Assembly (NCBI GenBank): GCA_900543025.1
Contig: UQPP01000058.1
Span: 1-7,609 of the forward strand
Source of the DNA: an uncultured Collinsella sp.
GTDB lineage: Bacteria; Actinomycetota; Coriobacteriia; Coriobacteriales; Coriobacteriaceae
Reading direction: 5' to 3'
Length of the DNA: 7,609 nt
This document shows, piece by piece, positions 4,633 through 7,609 of the stretch. The notes under the pieces are model-generated. The model was not told the DNA's origin and did not search any database. It saw only the letters and a list, made by a program, of their open reading frames with translations. Made by a program: the position numbers and the translations under genes. Numbering within the stretch: position 1 is the stretch's first letter; each line of letters opens with the position of its first letter.

Positions 4633-6294
4633 ATGACTAAGCATGTGTTTGTGACCGGCGGCGTGGTTTCGTCTTTGGGCAAGGGCATTACCGCGGCATC
4701 GCTGGGCCGTTTGCTCAAGTCGCGCGGCTACAAGGTGACGATGCAGAAGGCCGACCCGTATCTGAACGTCGACCCCGGTACCATGAGCCCGTTCCAGCAC
4801 GGTGAGGTCTTTGTGACCGAGGACGGCTACGAGTCCGATCTGGACCTGGGCCACTACGAGCGTTTTATTGACGAGAACCTGACCCGCGATTCTAACTTTA
4901 CGACGGGCGCCATTTACAAGAGCCTGATTGCCCGCGAGCGTCGCGGTGACTTTTTGGGCGGTACCGTCCAGGTGATCCCGCATGTCACCAATGCTATCAA
5001 GGACAAATTCCGCCGCATTGAGGAGCAGACTGGCTCCGACGTTGTCATTACCGAGCTGGGTGGCACGATCGGCGACATCGAGTCGCAGCCGTTCGTGGAG
5101 GCTATCCGCCAGTACCGCAAGGAGGCCGGTCCCGAGAACGTCTGCTACATCCACGTATCGCTCGTTCCCTATATCGCCGCCGCCCACGAGGTTAAGACCA
5201 AGCCCACGCAGCACTCCGTCAAGGAGCTGCGCAGCTTTGGTATCCAGCCGGACATCATTGTGCTGCGCTCCGATCACCATATTGATGACGCTATCCGCGG
5301 CAAGATCGCGAGTTTCTGCGACGTCGACACCGACTGTGTCTTTACCAACGAGGATTGCGCGAGCATTTACGACGTGCCGCAGCTGCTCGCGGAGCAGGAC
5401 TTTGACCTGCGCATTTGCGAGCGCCTTGGCCTCGATCCGCGCGAGCGCGATATGAGCGCATGGAATGAGTTCCTGCGCAAGCAAAACCATGCCAACCATC
5501 ACGCCGATAAGGTTAAGGTTGCCGTCGTGGGAAAGTACACCCAGCTTCCCGATGCATATCTGTCGGTTATCGAGGCCCTGCATCACGCGGGCGTTTTCTA
5601 CGATCGTCACGTAGATGTGCAGCTGGTCGATGGTGAGAGCCTCGATGCCGAAAACGTCAATGAGGTTCTGGGCGACGCATCGGGCATCCTGGTTCCCGGC
5701 GGCTTTGGCAAGCGCGCCCTGGAGGGCAAGATCCTTGCTGCCGAGTTTGCTCGCGAGCACAAGATTCCGTATCTGGGCATTTGCCTGGGTATGCAGGTTG
5801 CCGTGTGCGAGTTCGCCCGCAACGTTGTCGGCCTTGCCGGTGCCAGCTCCTCCGAGTTTGATCCGGACGGTCCGTTTAGCGTCATCGACTTGATGAGCTC
5901 GCAGGAGGACGTGACCGAGAAGGGCGGCACCATGCGCCTGGGCGCCTATCCGTGCAAGCTCGCTGCCGATACCCTCGCGCGTGAGGCGTATGGCGAGGAG
6001 CTTGTCTACGAGCGCCACCGTCACCGTTTTGAGTTCAACAATGCCTTCCGCGATCAGCTCGAGGACGCCGGTCTTGTCATCTCGGGTCTTTCGCCTGATG
6101 AGCGTCTGGTCGAGATGGTCGAGCTGCCGCGCGATGTGCACCCGTGGTTCGTGGCCACCCAGGCTCACCCCGAGTTTAAGAGCCGCCCCACCAATCCTCA
6201 GCCGCTATTCCGAGAGTTCGTGCGTGCCTCGATTGGCCAGCATGAGGGCGTCGATCGCCTACAGGTGACGCCCATGAATCGTGCGATGGACTAA
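4633..6294 (+). CDS. pyrG: CTP synthase (glutamine-hydrolysing)
   Basis: CTP synthase makes CTP from UTP, ATP and glutamine-derived ammonia, the last step of pyrimidine nucleotide synthesis, in the cytosol as a tetramer. The 553 residues match the family length. The N-terminal synthetase domain (about 1-270) shows the phosphate loop GGVVSSLGKG (9-18), MSPFQHGEVFVTEDGYESDLDLGHYERF (51-78), ELGGTIGDIESQPF (141-154) and the nucleotide-contacting KTKPTQHSVKELR (188-200). The C-terminal class I glutamine amidotransferase domain (about 295-530) shows the oxyanion-hole strand PGGFGKR (355-361), nucleophile Cys384 in LGICLGMQ, and His512/Glu514 in HPEF. All catalytic residues are present, so it should be active. 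ATG 4633 starts the canonical MTKHVFVTGG N-terminus and has a modest AGG 9 nt upstream. A terminator precedes it and xerD follows after 2 bp, suggesting a pyrG-xerD transcript. The leader may respond to CTP. Confidence 0.98.
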   Translation: MTKHVFVTGGVVSSLGKGITAASLGRLLKSRGYKVTMQKADPYLNVDPGTMSPFQHGEVFVTEDGYESDLDLGHYERFIDENLTRDSNFTTGAIYKSLIARERRGDFLGGTVQVIPHVTNAIKDKFRRIEEQTGSDVVITELGGTIGDIESQPFVEAIRQYRKEAGPENVCYIHVSLVPYIAAAHEVKTKPTQHSVKELRSFGIQPDIIVLRSDHHIDDAIRGKIASFCDVDTDCVFTNEDCASIYDVPQLLAEQDFDLRICERLGLDPRERDMSAWNEFLRKQNHANHHADKVKVAVVGKYTQLPDAYLSVIEALHHAGVFYDRHVDVQLVDGESLDAENVNEVLGDASGILVPGGFGKRALEGKILAAEFAREHKIPYLGICLGMQVAVCEFARNVVGLAGASSSEFDPDGPFSVIDLMSSQEDVTEKGGTMRLGAYPCKLAADTLAREAYGEELVYERHRHRFEFNNAFRDQLEDAGLVISGLSPDERLVEMVELPRDVHPWFVATQAHPEFKSRPTNPQPLFREFVRASIGQHEGVDRLQVTPMNRAMD

Positions 6295-6296
6295 GG

Positions 6297-7238
6297 TTGC
6301 CGGCGAACCGGGAACATATCGGAGAAGCTCCTTCGCCGCTCGCTGTGGCGGCGGGGGAGTTTCTTGATTACCTTGCAGTCGAGCGGGGCTTGGCGCGTAA
6401 CACGATTGCCGCCTATCGCCGAGACCTGACGACCTACTGTGCATATCTGGAGCGGACGGGCATTGCGTCCTTTGAGGACGTGAGTCGGCGGGTCATTGAG
6501 GACTTTATCGCCGATCGGCGCGATGGGGGCTATTCCGATGCCTCGGTGGAGCGCGCGCTCGCTGCCGTCAAAGGCCTGTATGCCTTTTTGGTGCGCGATG
6601 GGGCCGTGACCCAAAATCCTACGGCGGCGTTGCGTTTGCCAAAAAAGGCCGAGCGCCTGCCGGAGTGCCTTTCGGTGGAGGATGTTTCGGCATTGCTCGA
6701 CCAGGATTTTCCGGATGGTGAGATGGGTCTGCGCGATCGCGCTATCTTGGAAGTGCTGTATGGGTGCGGCCTGCGCGTGAGCGAGCTGGTGGGGCTCGAT
6801 GTGAGTGATATCCATGCCGATGACGGCTTTGTGCTGGTTCGCGGCAAGGGCTCCAAGGAGCGTCTGGTCCCTTTGGTGGGAAGCGCGGCGCGTGCCCTGA
6901 CGCACTATATATGTGATGGGCGCCGACTTCTGGCGGCTCATGCTCGTGGGACAGAGACGCCGGCGGTCTTTTTAAACAAGAACGGCGGGCGTCTGTCGCG
7001 TCAGGGTGTTCACGTCATATGCGAGCGCTACGGACGCCAGGTGGGGTTGGTGGGACTCCATCCGCACACGTTGCGCCACTCCTTTGCCACCCATATGCTC
7101 GCGGGCGGCGCGGACCTTCGCGTGCTGCAGGAGATCTTGGGACACGCCGATATATCGACGACGCAGGTCTACACGCATGTCGATCGTACGCAGCTGACTG
7201 AGGTTTACCTGGCGGCCCACCCGCTGGCACATCGCTAA
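6297..7238 (+). CDS. xerD: Site-specific tyrosine recombinase XerD
   Basis: XerD resolves chromosome dimers with XerC at dif. The 313-residue frame has an N-terminal SAM-like core-binding domain (about 17-105, with FLDYLAVERGLARNTIAAYRRDL) and a C-terminal catalytic domain. The full tyrosine-recombinase set is present: Arg160 (GCGLRVSEL), Lys184 (RGKGSKER), His257 and Arg260 (HPHTLRH), His283 (LGHADISTTQ) and nucleophile Tyr292 (QVYTHV). The choice of XerD over XerC rests on similarity of the motifs and on the position after pyrG, an order related to that of other Actinobacteria. The start is uncertain. TTG 6297 lies 2 bp after the pyrG stop, with TGGA 6-9 nt upstream inside pyrG, suggesting translational coupling. 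GTG 6345 would give 297 residues, closer to the usual length, but lacks a well-spaced ribosome binding site. It is a chromosomal housekeeping recombinase rather than a phage integrase, as no phage genes are visible. Confidence 0.93.
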   Translation: MPANREHIGEAPSPLAVAAGEFLDYLAVERGLARNTIAAYRRDLTTYCAYLERTGIASFEDVSRRVIEDFIADRRDGGYSDASVERALAAVKGLYAFLVRDGAVTQNPTAALRLPKKAERLPECLSVEDVSALLDQDFPDGEMGLRDRAILEVLYGCGLRVSELVGLDVSDIHADDGFVLVRGKGSKERLVPLVGSAARALTHYICDGRRLLAAHARGTETPAVFLNKNGGRLSRQGVHVICERYGRQVGLVGLHPHTLRHSFATHMLAGGADLRVLQEILGHADISTTQVYTHVDRTQLTEVYLAAHPLAHR

Positions 7239-7271
7239 TACGCTGCTGAGCTGCGATTACATGCTATCCGA

Positions 7272-7333
7272 GGACGGACCCCCGATTGCTGGAACGTGCT
7301 GTTGCGCACGTTTTGGCAATCGGGGGTCCGTCC
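7272..7333. repeat. Long inverted repeat (28-bp stem, 6-nt loop) after xerD
   Basis: The outer 18 bp are perfect: 7272-7289 (GGACGGACCCCCGATTGC) with 7316-7333. Three G-T wobble pairs (7290-7292 with 7313-7315) and a perfect 7-bp inner stem AACGTGC/GCACGTT (7293-7299 with 7306-7312) follow. The loop is TGTTGC. It lies 33 bp after the xerD stop and may end that transcript, but the tail CATTTTG is weak. The length also fits a REP-like or miniature mobile palindrome. Confidence 0.75.
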
Positions 7334-7339
7334 CATTTT

Positions 7340-7434
7340 GCGCCACCGGCCAATGGCGCGGCGGGGTGCACATGCCGCGCGTGGGAGAGTTTGGGGGCGA
7401 TGTGAACGGGATGTAAAGGGACATAAAAATCGCC
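7340..7434. other. Cluster of smaller hairpins downstream of xerD
   Basis: GCGCCA 7340-7345 pairs with TGGCGC 7354-7359. GCGCGGC 7356-7362 pairs with GCCGCGC 7374-7380; these two stems overlap by four bases, so they compete. GGCGAT 7396-7401 can pair with ATCGCC 7429-7434, enclosing ATGT/ACAT (7411-7414 with 7421-7424). No gene or known RNA family is recognised here. Confidence 0.35.
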
Positions 7435-7461
7435 TCAAGGTCAACTTGAAGGTTGAGGTTG

Positions 7462-7495
7462 AAAGGCGGGGTGCTACAGGTGGCATCCCGCCTTT
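7462..7495. terminator. Bidirectional terminator hairpin before the contig end
   Basis: AAAGGCGGG (7462-7470) pairs perfectly with CCCGCCTTT (7487-7495). GTGC/GCAT inside (7471-7474 with 7483-7486, one wobble) extends the stem to 13 bp around an 8-nt loop. The A-run on one side and T-run on the other suit termination in either direction. It separates the xerD unit from whatever the operators at 7501-7535 control. Confidence 0.7.
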
Positions 7496-7500
7496 GCATT

Positions 7501-7520
7501 AAACACAACATATTGTGTTT
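7501..7520. promoter_or_regulatory. 20-bp palindrome resembling an NrdR box
   Basis: AAACACAA (7501-7508) and TTGTGTTT (7513-7520) are exact inverted repeats around CATA. The 16-bp core at 7503-7518 fits the NrdR-box pattern as I recall it (acaCwAtATaTwGtgt) at all but one position. NrdR represses ribonucleotide reductase genes, usually through paired boxes about three helical turns apart. I see no second box at that distance in the genomic sequence left, so the assignment is tentative. Confidence 0.4.
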
Positions 7521-7521
7521 T

Positions 7522-7535
7522 CGAACATATGCTCG
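7522..7535. promoter_or_regulatory. LexA/SOS-box-like operator
   Basis: CGAACATATGCTCG matches the Gram-positive LexA (DinR/Cheo) operator form CGAAC-N4-GTTCG at every defined base but one (C for T in the right arm). It starts 2 bp after the NrdR-like palindrome and 31 bp before the last genomic base, a natural promoter position for a gene beyond the contig. Confidence 0.5.
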
Positions 7536-7566
7536 GGGGTGGCGCCCAATAGTTAGGGGGTGGAGT

Positions 7567-7609
7567 CTGTCTCTTATACACATCTGACGCTGCCGACGAC
7601 TTAATAGGT
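7567..7609. other. Illumina Nextera adapter and i5 index left on the contig end (not genomic)
   Basis: Positions 7567-7585 are CTGTCTCTTATACACATCT, the Tn5 mosaic end. Positions 7586-7599 are GACGCTGCCGACGA, the reverse complement of the Nextera read-1 primer part. Positions 7600-7607 (CTTAATAG) are the reverse complement of CTATTAAG, which I recall as Nextera XT v2 index S518, and 7608-7609 (GT) fit the start of the P5 flow-cell sequence. The order is exactly that of read-through into a library adapter. Confidence 0.97.

Larger units (their letters stand above)
7239..7566. other. 328-bp non-coding region after xerD
   Basis: Both strands contain open frames here but none resembles a protein; they run through perfect inverted repeats. 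The content is the hairpin cluster, a terminator at 7462-7495, then two operator-like palindromes (7501-7535) and about 30 bp of genomic sequence before adapter begins. The downstream gene is missing. Confidence 0.7.

Noticed and set aside
4105..6168. A 687-codon open frame on the - strand opposite pyrG and the winged-helix gene
   Set aside because: It mirrors the GC-rich third-position codon use of pyrG, has no recognisable domain, and overlaps a certain gene along nearly its whole length. It is a shadow frame.
7435..7460. MerR/SoxR-like operator in the TCAAG..CTTGA and GGTTGA repeats
   Set aside because: The symmetry is interrupted, and no promoter with the 19-20 bp spacer expected for MerR-type control could be placed on either strand.
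7296..7502. A 68-codon + strand frame after xerD
   Set aside because: It starts in the loop of the long hairpin and ends in the terminator, is rich in Arg from GC-rich spacer, and has no ribosome binding site.
7239..7566. A dif site near xerD
   Set aside because: No 28-bp sequence with two 11-bp Xer arms and the usual AT-rich centre was found. dif normally lies at the replication terminus and need not be near xerD.
7257..7583. A - strand frame beginning MCIRDRLHPL
   Set aside because: Its start lies in the Nextera mosaic end, and MCIRD is the usual false N-terminus from this adapter. The rest crosses inverted repeats.
1..7609. CRISPR array, prophage, toxin-antitoxin or defence system
   Set aside because: No regularly spaced identical repeats, no phage structural genes and no paired small toxin/antitoxin genes are visible. 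XerD is the chromosomal housekeeping recombinase.

Overview
The window reads as chromosomal DNA from an anaerobic, moderately high-GC Gram-positive bacterium, most likely a Coriobacteriia member such as a Collinsella relative. This rests on gene content (arginine-catabolism genes, a UPF0371/DUF1846 protein, pyrG followed at once by xerD), strong GC preference at third codon positions, and the style of the intergenic repeats. It is inference; no 16S rRNA or other marker is present. All supported genes lie on the + strand.

Layout. Positions 1-216 are the 3' end of an ornithine carbamoyltransferase gene, closed by a perfect 12-bp hairpin. A YfcC-family membrane transporter follows (364-1842). 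Beside the carbamoyltransferase it is best read as an arginine/ornithine or related amino-acid antiporter of an arginine deiminase pathway. The next ~540 bp (1843-2381) have no convincing gene. They hold at least six hairpins, including two that compete for the same bases, a strong terminator, and a repeat region with a palindrome resembling REP/RAYT-associated sequences. A UPF0371 (DUF1846) gene follows (2382-3863) with its own terminator, then a small winged-helix DNA-binding protein (4120-4455) with a strong Shine-Dalgarno and a possible cysteine-containing leader peptide. Next is pyrG, CTP synthase (4633-6294), whose predicted transcript would begin in a run of C that can pair just upstream of the ribosome binding site. 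Two bases after its stop begins xerD (6297-7238), the chromosome-dimer-resolution recombinase.

From 7239 to the end there is no gene. The stretch holds a 28-bp-stem inverted repeat, several smaller hairpins and a terminator. It then has two adjacent operator-like palindromes, one resembling an NrdR box and one resembling a Gram-positive LexA/SOS box. They should control a gene lying beyond the contig end.

The last 43 bases (7567-7609) are not genomic. They are the reverse complement of the Illumina Nextera transposase/read-1 adapter, followed by eight bases that match an i5 index and the first two bases of the flow-cell primer. True genomic sequence ends at about 7566.

The coding genes are recognisable housekeeping or metabolic families and I see no complete novel multi-gene system. 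The points most worth a second look are the adapter, the two operators at the contig edge, the pyrG leader, the competing RNA structures downstream of the transporter, and the repeat palindromes.
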